53,018 bases of DNA from Lingula anatina (GCF_001039355.2 NW_019775904.1:82328-135345); one strand, 5' to 3'. Shown: positions 37,491-49,095, counted from the stretch's first letter. A program made the numbers and translations. Notes: generated from the sequence alone by a model not told the origin.

Positions 37491-39281
37491 CTATTCATTT
37501 GTGTTTTTCTGGATAGTAATATAATAAATATTCAACGGAAAGCACCACATCCCCTCACTGTCAAAGTACAGGCCATGTTTATATCCGTCAGTCTTCACGT
37601 AATCCATGCAAAATTGGAGAATACGTTGATCAAACGAAGACTGGTCTGCACACAACCCAAGCAGACATCCGATAGAGATTGCAGTTCCAACCTCTGCCAG
37701 GGTCGGTAAAACAACGTGGTGGACTCCTTTTTCCTGCTGAATCGAAGCCTTAAACATCGGAAACGTCGCATTTATCTCGCCCGCAATACCTCCACTAAAC
37801 AATAGATTTCGCCAGACTCCATATAGCAACTTGTGATTTTCCGTCTTACGTGGAAAAATAACCTCGGAACACTTCAGAGACGCGGCTCCAATTAAACCAT
37901 CTTCATTTTTATCTAACACTATAACCATCTGCCCTCCTGGTTTAAGGACGGCATACATTGCTAAGATGGCTTGCTTCATGTTCTCGTATGGATCAAAGGG
38001 ATCATCGAAGATACTTGTCAGATGATATAGGACGTGCACTGCTAGGACCCTGTCCTGCAGGTGTTGTGGATAAGCTCTTTTGATTATCAAATCTTCTACA
38101 GATTGTCCATAGTAATCCTGCAATGGCCCGGAACAAGTTAAATCAATGGACGCGTTGCTCATATTCTCAATTAACTCCTTGTATTTCCGCAGTGAATCCT
38201 CGTGTGGTTCCTCCACGCTGATGATCATTTGCTTATTAAGAGCGTCCAATTTTCTGTAGATGGGTGCCATTGTTATTCCTGTACCTCCTCCAAAGTCCAT
38301 GATGCGTACTGGTGAAGGTATCTCCGACTGATTAAATGTGTCCCACAATTTCGTTTCTATGCTTTGACAGGGGGGCTTTCTACTGCCTTCATATATTCTG
38401 GAAGTGGATGTAAAGTGGTAAGGTACATCAATATACAAACACACACACTAACACGAAGATACCTTGTAAAGTGGTAAGGTACATCAATATACAAACACAC
38501 ACACTAACACGAAGATACCTTGTAGGCTTATTTTGTTTACAATGAAATGGAAGTAAACTTTCCTATCCAATTTAATACAAGCATACTTGAACTCTTCGGT
38601 AGTTTTATTCCAGGACCATGAGAGTGTCAATTTTAGTTAAGCGACAGACATTTTTTTCTCATTTTATATATCTATTGGTTTTGGTGGTTCAATCGTAATT
38701 TTTACATCTACCCTTTGTTTTTAAATCTTTATACGTACATTGTGAATGAGTCAAATTTGGAAAGCAGGAAAGCAGAAAAAGTTCCACTCCATGTAGAAAA
38801 GAAATCCGAGAACACCATAGGCAGCTATAATTATTCTCATTATTATTGATAATTAATTACTTATAATTTCATTTATTATGGATATGTATTAATCATTTAA
38901 CTCAATGGAAAAATATATGATAAACCTATTTTGATTAAAATTACCACAAAAATCTAACCCATGTCATACCTATCCAAACAAAAATCTCTCCATAACATTT
39001 TTCAGTTACATATATGTTTCTGGCAGACAAACAGAATAATCAACTAATAACCACTCATCAATAAATCAATCAATGAATCACATACCAAAATGTTATTGTT
39101 TGTCAAACAGTTGGAATTTATATTTAAGTTTACCTTAACACCGTATATTAAGCGATAAGTCAATAACTTACCCTTTGAGTAAGATAAGATAAATTTTGCA
39201 GTAGACTTGTGAAAAAGTAATAGATCCAAATTCCTGCAGCAGTGCATGCCGCCTTTGGTGCTCGTTGCGAGAATCATTCAT
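37491..39281 (-). CDS. HNMT-like SAM-dependent methyltransferase, gene A (intact)
   Basis: Exon 1 is 39281-39172, exon 2 is 38397-37491 (stop TAG), with a phase-2 GT-AG intron; the product is 338 aa. Motif I MDFGGGTG (70-77) is the glycine-rich SAM loop. SVEEPHEDSLRKYKELI (97 onward) supplies the acidic residue after beta-2 and closely resembles the VEPS...KYKEL region of HNMT. DRVLAVHVLYHLTSIF and LKPGGQMVIVL follow, the latter being the usual post-motif. The C-terminus ends CFPLNIYYITIQK, like the HNMT C-terminus. From memory of HNMT, the histamine-contacting Gln (Q143) aligns with His and Asn283 with a non-identical residue, so the substrate may not be histamine. The ATG at 39281 is chosen because it is conserved in copies B and D, and the frame is conserved only downstream of it. 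A cytosolic protein is expected. Confidence 0.82.
38410..38521. repeat. Perfect 56-bp tandem duplication in gene A intron
   Basis: Two identical 56-bp units (38410-38465, 38466-38521) contain GTAAAGTGGTAAGGTACATC and a CA-repeat. They lie 12 bp upstream (in transcript sense) of the exon 2 acceptor. Identity of the units implies a very recent event or an assembly artefact. Confidence 0.9.
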
Positions 39282-40037
39282 TTTTAGGGATGATGCAGCC
39301 ACAAGAAATAAAACAAAATCAGCCCAAAACTCGACAATCCTTTTTTCACAACTAACTTGATGACACCAGTGGCATTTTGATGTGGAACTACATTCGAGAA
39401 TATTATATATTTAAAAGTTAACCACAAAGTTATGCAGATACGTGTATGTTGAGTGGTAACAGGCTAAAGTTAGTGAAAACTGGTTTGCCGGTAGACTAAC
39501 CAGCTATTCATTTGGCATTTTATCTTCATAAATTAATTTATAATTATCTCTGAAGCATTGTTATTGAAGCAAATTGATTACAATTATAACACTAAATCAA
39601 TAAAGGCAATGCATTACGTAAATGTGTATATTCTAACCACAAGAACGTATTTGGAATCAACATATATTTAATTTGCATCTTACTGAACATCTGCGAGTTG
39701 AACCCCGTCACGTAGCATAGGCCATTAATGATGCACATTCATTTAATTATATTGTTAGAAAGCCTTGCGTTAACCAGGGAGTCATTTTAAATACCGACGT
39801 TTTATACATAATTACGTTTGTCTCTACAAGTTGAATGTTCAGTTTATTGCGCCATTGCACGTGACAATCTTCCTAACTAACCACTATCTCAATGTCTTTG
39901 CCCTACTTTCTCACATTGGTGGTGATTACAAGTTGATTTAAGACCCACTCTTACTTAGAATATGACGACTGAGACAATTTTGACCAGTAATGATAATGAT
40001 AAAGCCGTAGTTTCTATACGTAGGCTAGAAGGCTTAG
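39282..40037. other. 5' flank of gene A
   Basis: The first ~100 bp correspond to the sequence upstream of exon 1 in the other copies (complement of the TTTTGGGCTGATTTT segment). They carry indels that break the reading frame, consistent with a 5' UTR. No clear core promoter could be assigned. Confidence 0.45.
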
Positions 40038-40039
40038 GA

Positions 40040-40062
40040 AAAAAAAAAAAAAAAAAAAAAAA
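40040..40062. repeat. Poly-A run at duplicated junction (pair with 49070-49095)
   Basis: About 23 A residues are followed by CAGTTTCCGTATCTTTGAAT. The same junction occurs at about 49070, so it marks equivalent points in the two blocks. Here the following AATTTCCGTATCTTTGAATA segment is also tandemly doubled. Confidence 0.8.
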
Positions 40063-40541
40063 CAGTTTCCGTATCTTTGAATATCTTCATAAAATTTCCG
40101 TATCTTTGAATATCTTCATAAAATTACTAATATTTTTCGGTAGTTAAACTTGTCTAAATTATAGTTTTCATTTTTCCAGAAATGTGTATGAATTCAATTT
40201 AAATAAAGCTAAATAAAATTCCATTCACTTTGCATAAATGCACATTGTATTTTCTTAATACAATCTGTCTCAACAATAAATAACAGCAAAATAAGCTGTA
40301 ATGAAGGTTTTTCAATAATATAATATGGAGTGAAAACTTTTCCTGTTATGTGTATATGATATAAGTAAGTCTAAAAAGCATATCAGCACACATTCTGTAA
40401 CGTGAATAATTGTATAATTGTTTGTTTCTTTGTATATCTGTCTATACATCTGTCTGTTTTACTAAATGTATCTAAATATATTTATTGCAATGATTATGTA
40501 TACTTGGATCTAAAAGTCAACTTTATTTGATCGGAACAAAT

Positions 40542-41658
40542 TTACTCATTAATGTTTTTCTGAATAGTAATGTAATGCGTTTCCATCGGAAAGCACCACA
40601 TCCCTTCACTGTCGAGGTATAAACTATGCTGGTATCTTTCTCTCGTCACGTAATCCATACAGAACCTGATAACATATAGATCAAAGGGGCTTTGATCTGC
40701 ACATCGCCAGTTTACACAACATATAGAGGCAGCAATTCCAACCTTTGCTAAGGTCGACAAAACGACGTGGCAGACAACTTCTTTCTGCTGGAATGTAGCC
40801 TTGAGCATCGGAAACGACACATTTATCATGTCCACAATAACGCCGTTGAATAGAAAATTTTTCCAGACTTCAAAGAGCAAGTTTTGATTTTCTGTCTTAT
40901 GTGGAGACATAACCTCGGAACACTTCAGAGATGCTGCTTCAATTATATCAACTTTCCTACCCAACTTAATTGCCCCAGATAAGGAAAATAAAGTTAATAC
41001 TAGTAAATTTGAACTCTTCGATCGTTTTATTCCAAGACGTTGTGTATCAAAATTAATTATATTCAACACAATTGGTTATCTGTCACTTGATATTGCTATG
41101 GGTTATGGTGATTTACTTTGAATTTTTACATCTACGCTTTGCTTTTAAATTGACAATTTTACGTACATTATAATGAGTCAAATTATAGTAACAACTATAT
41201 GTAGAAAAAATGAGAGAACGCAGTCATTAATCACCTCTATTTTCATTTAGTATTTATATAATAATAATCATATCAATAATAAATAAATAAATTAATTAAT
41301 AATTGATAAATCAATTAATTACCACCAAATTCTAGCTAACCCATGTCATACCTATCCTGAAAATTTTATAAATATCTTCCCATAACTTTTTTGATTATGT
41401 TGCTAACAGACAACCAAACTAATAATCAACCATTAATTAATCAACCACATACCAAAATGTTATCGTTTGTCACTATGTTCTCCCCGAACAGTTTGAATTT
41501 TCCTATAAGTTTACCTTATATATATTAAGCAATAAGTCAATAACTCACCCTTTGAGTAAGGTAAGATACATTTTGTAGTAGGCCTGTGAGAAAGTAATAG
41601 ATCTGAATTCCTGCAGAAGTGCATGCCCCACCTCGTCCTCTTCATGAGATTCATTCAT
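40542..41658 (-). pseudogene. HNMT-like copy B, SAM-binding half deleted
   Basis: Exon 1 (41658-41549, start MNES, donor GTGAGT) matches gene A exon 1. The main exon has lost everything before the GAASLKCSEV region: intron-like sequence is joined directly to the C-terminal half (about 40956-40542, stop TAA). The remaining frame is open to the natural end (YITIQKNINE). A new acceptor, GGGTAG at 40961-40957, would splice exon 1 in frame to KVDIIEAASLKC, giving a 174-residue protein without motif I or the VEEP box. No methyltransferase activity is expected. It could be a transcribed pseudogene or a truncated protein. The same deletion is present in copy D, so it predates the block duplication. 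Confidence 0.75.
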
Positions 41659-41921
41659 TTTTAACAAAGGTGCAGTCACGTAAAATAAAATCAGCCCAAA
41701 AATCGACGATCTTGTTTTCACAACTAACTCCAGTATCTTCGTGACACCAGTGACCTTCTGTCTTCATACTGCCATCGACGACATTATAAAACGTATCTGT
41801 ATATGCAAATACGGGTATTTTTCAAGTGGTAACAGGCTAAAGTAAATTAATACTGGTTTGTCGGTAGACTAAAAAAAGTTATACATTTTACTTTTCAATT
41901 ATTTATTTGTAATTATCTTTG

Positions 41922-42124
41922 ACTGCATTCCCACAGATTTAGATCGATCCATCTGGATCGACCTAACTCCCTGGGGGTTCATACGAAATTGCTGTCTGCC
42001 GAGCGCGCACTATAGTTAATTACCCCCTTACAGCTTTTAGTAGGCGGGACGGACGTTTAAGCCGGTTAAGCTGACACCTATCTACCCACGGGGATAGATC
42101 GATCTAAAATCTGTGAGAATGTTG
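41922..42124. mobile_element. MITE family 1, copy 2 (203 bp) with TCTTTG target duplication
   Basis: Inverted ends: TTCCCACAGATTTAGATCGATC at the left, GATCGATCTAAAATCTGTGA at the right. It is flanked by TCTTTG at 41916-41921 and 42125-42130. The paralogous block has a single TCTTTG at 51430-51435 and no element, a clean empty site. It is a relative of 8284-8507. Confidence 0.88.
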
Positions 42125-42497
42125 TCTTTGAAACATTATATTCAAGCAAATTCGATAAATCTGTAAACATAGTATTTTATGTGAATTTATATATAATAAA
42201 ATCAAGATTTCTGTTTGGAATAAACGTATTTTTCACTGTTACAGCCTTATTATTTTTATTCAATCACGTGCATGTAGCATATAGACCAATGAAGATGCTT
42301 AGGCACTTATATTATTGGGAAATCGTGCATGAACGTAGGAGTCATTTAACCTGCGCCTTCTGCTCTATAAATTGAGTGTTCATCGTTTACTGCGATGATG
42401 ATGCTCTATCTAAAACAGTTTTCAAACCCAATGTATCGTGGCATTTGAAATAAACTAAGGGATCAAGTTTGTGACTTTGAGCCTTTAAAAATTCCAT

Positions 42498-42516
42498 TTT
42501 TTTTTTTTTTTTTTTG
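42498..42516. repeat. Poly-T run (pair with 51808-51823)
   Basis: A homopolymer T tract followed by GGAAAAAAATAAAATCTGAC lies at equivalent positions in both blocks. Confidence 0.7.
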
Positions 42517-42644
42517 GAAAAAAATAAAATCTGACGGAGCACATGGCAATTTCTGTATCTATGAATAGTTTAATTAAAATTTCATTTTCTCCGTAATTAC
42601 ACTTGAATTTTAGTTTTTATATGTTTTACTTGAAACGACGCATT

Positions 42645-43353
42645 TATTGTCCGCAATACCACCGTTGAATAGAAAATTTTGCACGACTCCAAATATCAAC
42701 TTTTAATTTTCTATCTTATGTGGAAATAGAACCACGGAACACTTCAAAGACGAGGCTCCAAGTAAATCATCTTCGTGTTTATCTAACACGATAACCATCT
42801 GCCCTCCTTGTTTAAGAATGGTATACATTGCAGAGATGGCTCTCTTAATATTCTCGTATGGATCATCGAAGATACTTGTCAGATGATACAGAACGTGTAG
42901 TGCTAGTACCCTGTCTTGCAACTGTTGTGGATATGCTTTCATGGCCCTTAAATCGTCTACAACCTGCCCATAGTTATCTTGAAATGGCCCTGAATAAGTA
43001 ATATCAATGGAAGCGTTGCTCATTTTCTAAATTAACCACTAATATATCAATAAAATAACCACATACCAAAATCTCATCGTTTGTTACTGTGTTCTCTCAC
43101 AACAGTTTAAAATGTCATATCAGTTTAAGTTAACGTCATATATTAAGCAATAAATCAATAATTTACCCTCTTTAAGTAAAGTAAGATACATTTTGTAGTA
43201 GGCCTGTGAGAAAGTAAGAGAAATTAATTCCTGCAGAAGTGCATGCCGCATTTTGTTCTCTTTATGATATTCACCCAGTTTTAGAAAATATGCAGCCAAG
43301 TAAATTAGAATCAGCCCAAAACTCGACGATCCTATTTTCACAACTAACTCCAT
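42645..43353 (-). pseudogene. HNMT-like copy E, broken
   Basis: An exon-1-like part (to about 43167) is followed by a short intron-like piece and then by the middle of the methyltransferase (43023-42703), starting at SNASIDITYSGPFQDNYG. That middle part includes DRVLALHVLYHLTSIFDDPY and LKQGGQMVIVLDKH. Motif I and the VEEP box are missing. A TAA stop follows PHKIEN, and a 2-bp insertion precedes the exon 1 donor. The ATG used by A, B and D is absent (Leu codon). The C-terminal portion is also lost after about 42650. It is non-functional. Confidence 0.8.
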
Positions 43354-43675
43354 CGGTCTGGTGACACCAGTAAGTTTCTGCCATTGAGAATATTATAAAG
43401 AAGGATGTATTTTTCTTGTAGTAAACGCAAACGGAAATTTGCTCTTGGATTTAAGGCAAATCAAGACAGTTAAGAATTTGAAATTATAAATAATGTTCTG
43501 TTATATTACTTTGGTATTTTGGCGCTTTGAGGCTTAAAAAAACAAAACAAAAAACTAGTTGTGAGTGTAATAATCATAGAATTTAGAATATTATACATTA
43601 AAAACATCAATATACTGTTAGCTATAACAAGTTATCCGAGGTAGGGGTTGCAGGGGGGGGGGGGGTAAGGTTACG

Positions 43676-43790
43676 TGAAAGGTGGGTCTCGAACCCAAGG
43701 ATGTAACAGTGCTCTTAATGAACACTTACCTTACGGTCTTGCACGCTAAGCACTACACAGACGAGCTGAAGTTGCTAACCTCACATTTTT
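43676..43790 (-). mobile_element. tRNA-derived SINE-like fragment
   Basis: Read on the minus strand, the segment has a B-box-like GGGTTCGAGACCC preceded by a tRNA-like stretch (GTGTAGTGCTTAGCGTGCAA). The cloverleaf is not convincing for a functional tRNA. A G-run lies next to it at about 43652-43665. Confidence 0.45.
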
Positions 43791-43885
43791 TGTCTGATAT
43801 ATGGCTCACCAGAAGGATTTATCATTTAGCCGTATTATTGCGTAAGGATAGGACTTTCAAATGGCCGGACTTACATTACTGTCAT

Positions 43886-44055
43886 AGCTGTAACAGGAAT
43901 AAAAGTCCGCCAGTAATAGGCTACAAGTCCTACCTACTATAATAATGAGCCAGGAACCTAAGTCCCAGTAGGACTACCATTCCGAAGTAATGGAAGTCCT
44001 ACGGACAATCATCCGTAGGACCTCGGTTCCTGGGGGACTTGGATTACTGTTACAC
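43886..44055. mobile_element. Fold-back (nested inverted-repeat) element, about 170 bp
   Basis: The innermost stem is TCCTACGGA, loop CAATCA, TCCGTAGGA (43997-44020). A second stem pairs CCAGGAACCTAAGTCC (about 43951) with GGACCTCGGTTCCTGG (about 44017). An outer stem pairs GTAACAGGAATAAAAGTCC with GGACTTGGATTACTGTTAC. It is a typical MITE-like hairpin without coding capacity. Confidence 0.7.
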
Positions 44056-44723
44056 TGGAACATACGTTACCATACGTTTTTGGAACATACGTTACATTTA
44101 GGGCTCTTTGCAAAATGTAAAAGACATGGTACAGATTAAAATTTGAATTAAAATTGAGACAGTCGTGGGTTTTTGTTCTATACACATGCATATTTTAATG
44201 AATTGAATACAACTTTCAATTAATTTAATTTTATTTTTTGACACTGAGAAATGCACCTCTATATTGGGTGTATGTCGTGTTATTTTCTGTACGGCTCGCT
44301 ATACTAGAGAATAACGTCTGATGTAAAGTTTTGTTATAATTCTATCGACAAATATGCATTTGGTATAGTATGGTTATGAGTATCACGTTTGTTTTAATAA
44401 AATCATCATCTATTTTATTTTCATTATAAGTTTGATATTAATACATTTCACATTTGGGTTCTGACGTTATTAACTAAATGGGAAAAAATTGTCTCAAATT
44501 GTAGGCCTATCGCAAAGCTTTTTTGGTGTATCTACAAGCCAAATGATATTTAATAGATTTAAGTTTATATCTTCTAGGTTTAATTTGCAGTAGCATCCAT
44601 GATTAGGGCCTTATTTCCATCTCCAACGCAACAATCCAACCGGGTGCACCCGTCCATGAAACACTGGATGGAAAAATGACGAGTTATGCTGTAGTTAAAT
44701 GTTCGCCATACAGTCAAACAGTT

Positions 44724-44725
<2 letters not shown>

Positions 44726-44771
<46 letters not shown>
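44726..44771. repeat. (AAT)n microsatellite
   Basis: A long run of ATA/AAT trinucleotides, equivalent in position to the shorter (AAT)n at 36608 in block 1. Confidence 0.85.
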
Positions 44772-45617
44772 TTAAATAAGATGAAATGATAACATGAAAA
44801 GTTTAAGGAATAAAAAGGGACGTGGGCGTGTCAACAATTTGCACAATCGACTATATTTGTCGCTGAAAATATTTTTTGCAAAACACATAGTTCTCCGTCA
44901 TGAATTATGTGGCAATATCATTACCCACTGAATCCAGCCCATTAAGATGATGAAAACAGGAAAAATGGAGTAATATTTTATTTGTATATCCATGTATTTA
45001 TTTGTAAATTTATATATTTATTTATTTATTTATTTGCTTTTTCTTTATAATGATGATGATCCAGCAAAATTAATTTCTGAAGCCCATTTCAATTAAAATT
45101 CATATATATTTCGGCAATTGACCAACCATTGACATGGTGAAACTATAACTTCAATTAATGAATAAATTCAATTTTCTGAACATAATTATAATTACCAAGC
45201 AAGGAAAAAAACCAAAACAGTTAATGTAAAAGGACATTTTATCATGCATATATGCTTTATTTGATTAAAATGAAATTCGTGCTAAAAAATAAATAACATT
45301 ACTTTTGAATTAATTTGCCTCACCGATCACACTAGCGACACCTGGCGCCAAGCGGGCCGTTATACCCCATAAAAGCATGATAAACTAAATAAAGTTTATC
45401 ACATAAAATGTTAGCTTTTCTGCTCTTGGTACATGTAGATTGCAAGTGTAAATAAGAAAAAAATTATAGATTATAAATAATAAAACTTTCCCTAACGTCA
45501 ATTATCGTTTGTCTATCTAGTATATTTCTGTATATGCCTGTCCCTCTAAGCACTTCTGAAAAGAGTAAATAGCAATTACAATGCTCTGAAATCAAAACGT
45601 TATTCCATAGAAACCAA

Positions 45618-45841
45618 TTATTCATTTGTGTTTTTCTGGATAGTATTATAACAAGTATTCAACGGAAAGCACCACATTCCCTCGCTATCAAGGTACAGGC
45701 CATGTTTATATCCGTCACTTTCCCCGTAATCCACGCAGAACTGGAGAATACGTTGGTCAAACGGGGATTGGTCTTCACACAAACCATGTAGACATCCGAT
45801 AGAGACTGCAATTCCAATCTCCTCTAGGGTCGGTAAAACAA
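45618..45841 (-). pseudogene. HNMT-like fragment C' (C-terminal ~74 codons)
   Basis: An open frame equivalent to the last part of gene C (from VLPTLEEIGIAVSIGCL to NTNE-stop) is followed immediately by the 3' flank of gene C. With its flank (about 45450-45840) it is a tandem partial duplicate of 45845-46235. No upstream coding part exists. Confidence 0.85.
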
Positions 45842-46013
45842 ATCATAGAGCATAAATAATAAAACTTTCCCTAACGTCAATTATCGTTTGTCTATCTAGC
45901 ATATTTTTGTATATGCCTCTCCCTCTAAACACTTCTGAAAAGAATTTTAATTATTCATATTAAAACAGCAATGAAAATGCTCTAAAATCAACACGTTATT
46001 CCATTGGAACCAA

Positions 46014-46920
46014 TTATTCATTTGTGTTTTTCTGGATAGTAATATAACAAGTATTCACTGGAAAGCACCACATTCCCTCGCCATCAAGGTACAGGCCATG
46101 TTTATATCCGTCACTTTTCACGTAATCCACGCAGAACTGGAGAATACGTTGGTCAAACGGGGATTGGTCTGCACACAAACCATGTAGACATCCGATAGAA
46201 ACTGCAATTCCAATCTCCTCTAGGGTCGGTAAAACAACGTGGTGGACTACTTCTTCCTGTTGAACTGAAGCCTTAAACATCGGAAACGACGCATTTAAAA
46301 CGTCCGCAATACCTCCATTAAACAGAAGTTTTCGCCAGACTTCAAATAGCAACTTGTGATTTTTCGTCTTATGTGGAAATAGAACCTCAGAACACTTCAG
46401 AGACGCAGCTCCAATTAAACAAAATTCATTTTTTTCTAACACTATAACCATCTGCCCTCCTGGTTTAAGAATGGTGTACATTGCTGAGATGGCTTGCTTC
46501 ATATTCTCGTGTGGATCAAAGGGATCATCGAAGATACTTGTCAGATGATATAGGACGTGTAGTGCTAGCACCCTGTCCTGTAGGTGTTGTGGATAGGCAT
46601 TCATGACCCTCAAGTCTTCTAGAGAATGTCCATAGTAGTCTTGAAACGGACCGGAATAGGTAATATCAAGACAGGCCTTGGGCGTGTTACCAATCAACTC
46701 CTTGTAATTTCTCAGAGAATCCTCGTGTGGTTCCTCCACGCTGATGATCATTTCCTTATTAAGAACGTCCAGTTTTCTGTAGATGGGTGTCATTGTTTCT
46801 CCTGTACCTCCCCCAAAGTCCATGAGGCGTACTGGTGAAGGTATCTCTGATTGATTGAGTATGTCCCACAGTTTAGTTTCTATGCTTTGACCGAAGTTTT
46901 TTCTACTGCCTTCATATTTT
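46014..46920 (-). CDS. HNMT-like methyltransferase, gene C (main exon intact, exon 1 not found)
   Basis: A 907-nt exon, the same length as gene A exon 2, has an acceptor (CTTCCAG) at 46923-46921 and stop TAA at 46016-46014. It encodes MDFGGGTG, SVEEPHEDSLRNYKELI, ALHVLYHLTSIFDD, LKPGGQMVIVLEKN and the CFPVNTCYITIQK end, with no disruption over about 301 codons. The first exon expected 700-900 bp upstream is missing, because 47170-47640 is unrelated sequence. The open frame can be extended past the acceptor only with a non-ATG codon. Either it uses a distant exon (that of copy D at 51163-51054 is phase-compatible) or it is a young pseudogene. The preserved frame argues for recent or continuing function. 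Confidence 0.7.
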
Positions 46921-47169
46921 CTGGAAGTAGATACACTCAAATTAGATCACAGTAGATGCACTCAAATTAAATGTAGAAGCACACACTCTAACACAACTTT
47001 ACCTGTAGACTTATTTTGTTTACAAAAAATGTGAATAAACATTCCTATCCAATTTCATACTAGTAAATCCGAACTTTTCGATCGTTTTATTCCAAGAGTG
47101 TCAATATCATTTTTGCAACATACTGTACATTGGTTATCTGTCACTTGATATTGCTTTGGGTTCTGAAAT

Positions 47170-47640
47170 AACTTAAGGCTATATGTCAACCTTCGCCCAA
47201 AACTCCTTATTTACAGCCGTACATATATTCTTCTAAGTAACAGAAAAATCTTCAGTGTTCAGTGACTAAATTTATTAACATGTAATCGCCATAATGGAGA
47301 TTTTGTGTAAAAACTGAAAAATCGGTTTCTCAAATTTCTCTTTTACCTGAGCACCCACGATCACCGTTTCAATGCCGTTTAATGACACTATTTAGTACTC
47401 CAAAAACCTGCCAGCGATTTTTCTTAAAAGTCTTAGTTCAGATTTTATTGTTGATAAAGCAAAATGCTTTTGCTTAATGAAAATCTGTAATTAGGGGCTC
47501 ATAACTCCATAACAAAATCATATAAATCAGAACGACGGCACGGGATTGTAGACTATGCTCTCCTGGACAACGCTACCAATTTGCGTGATAAAACATTGTT
47601 CAAGAATGAAGTTACGCCCCAAACCGATTGAAAATGTAAA
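47170..47640. other. Unrelated ~470-bp segment replacing exon 1 of gene C
   Basis: Sequence on both sides aligns with the corresponding intron and upstream region of the other copies (for example GGTTTGCCGGTAGACTAAAA at the distal side). This stretch does not. I found no terminal repeats or coding features. Confidence 0.6.
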
Positions 47641-48530
47641 TGAAAATGGTTTGCCGGTAGACTAAAAAGCTACACATTTGGCTTTTAATTAATTATTTAT
47701 AATTGTCCTTGACACATTTTATTCAAGAAAATTGAATAAATCTGTAAAGATAATATTTTTTGTGAATTTATATGTAATAAAATAATGATTTCTGTTTGGA
47801 ATAAACATATTTTTCACTTTGCATGTAACAGCCTTATTGTATTTTCTCTGTCACGTAGCGTGTAGCATATAGAGCATTGAAAATGCTAAGGCACTTATAT
47901 TATGGGAAATCGTGCGTGAACGTAAGAGTCATTTAACCTACGCCGTCTTCTCTATAAATTGAGGGTTCATCGTTTACTGTGATGATGATGCTCTATCAAA
48001 AACTTTTTGGAACTCAATCAATGTATCGTGGTATTTGAAAAATAGTTTAAGGGGTCAAATTTGTGACCTCCAGCCTATAAAACATGATTATTTGGAAAGA
48101 AATCTCACCGAATATATAACTATTTCCGTAGCTATGAGTATTTTAATTAAAATCACATTTTCCGTTATTTAATTTGTCTAAATTAAAGTTTTCATATGTT
48201 TCATATGAAATGTTAATTAAAAGATTACAACGTTAAGTAAAATTTCATTCCCTTTGCATACATGCACGTACCATCTTAATAAAAATAAATAACAGCAAAA
48301 TAAACCAAATAAAGGTTTTCCCATCAAATATGGAGTGGGGCTTTTCCTGTCCTACGTATAAGGTCTAAATAAGTCTAAAAAACAAATCAACTAACTTTCT
48401 TCAACTAGAATTATCGCTTGTGAATTTGTGTAACTGTCTGTATCAATAAATGTTTCGAAATGTATTTATTGCAATGATTATGCGTGCATGAACAATGCTC
48501 CAAATATCAAACCTTTATTCCAATCGAGCT

Positions 48531-48868
48531 TATAATCCATTTGTGTCTTTTTAGATAGTCATATAACGAGTATTTACTGGAAGGTACCTCATTCCCTGAC
48601 TATTATGGTAAATACCATGCTTGTATGCGTCACTCTTCATGTAATCCATGCAGAACTGGGCAACACGTTGGTCAAGCGGGGTTTGATCTGCACATCGCCC
48701 GTTTACACAACATACATAGAGGCAGCAAATCCAACTTCTGGCAAGGTCGGAAAAACGACGTAGCCGACAACTTCTTTCTGCTGAACAAAAGCCTTAAACA
48801 TCTGAAACGTCGCATTTATCACGTCTACAATGTCACCGTTGAATAGAAGATTTCGCCAGATTTCAAAT
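48531..48868 (-). pseudogene. HNMT-like fragment G (C-terminal third)
   Basis: Minus-strand translation starts at FEIWRNLLFNGDIVDVINAT and runs to a frameshift near 48700 (about +2 relative to copy B). It continues as RCADQTPLDQRVAQFCMDYM and ends early (TMI-stop instead of TIQK). Upstream it is joined directly to promoter-side sequence of the family (48870-49068), with all N-terminal coding sequence deleted. Confidence 0.8.
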
Positions 48869-49063
48869 ATTTGTTTAAAATGCCTGGAAGCACTTAATTA
48901 CATTGCTGGAAAGTCGTGCATATGTCGGGGAGTCATTTTAACCGGCTTTATGAAGTGAATGTTTACAGTTGACTGCGATGATAATGCTCCATCAAAAAGA
49001 GTTTCTGAAACCCATTGTTTCGTGGTGTTGGTCAGTTATGCGACATATGGCCTTGAAAATATG

Positions 49064-49069
<6 letters not shown>

Positions 49070-49095
<26 letters not shown>
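49070..49095. repeat. Poly-A run at duplicated junction
   Basis: Equivalent to 40040-40062; it is followed by the same CAGTTTCCGTATCTTTGAAT sequence, here without the tandem doubling. Confidence 0.8.

Larger units (their letters stand above)
36185..43400. repeat. Methyltransferase segmental duplication, block 1
   Basis: This block (3' flank of A, gene A, copy B, copy E) corresponds in order and orientation to 44266-52445. Landmarks are the GTACGGCTCG flank, the two-exon gene, and a poly-A run followed by CAGTTTCCGTATCTTTGAAT (40040; 49070). After these come the B/D copies, then the E/F copies. Confidence 0.8.

Noticed and set aside
46921-46940. Start of gene C inside the ORF upstream of the acceptor
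   Set aside because: The codon at the ORF start is TTG, not ATG, and the stretch is the polypyrimidine/acceptor sequence of the intron by comparison with gene A.
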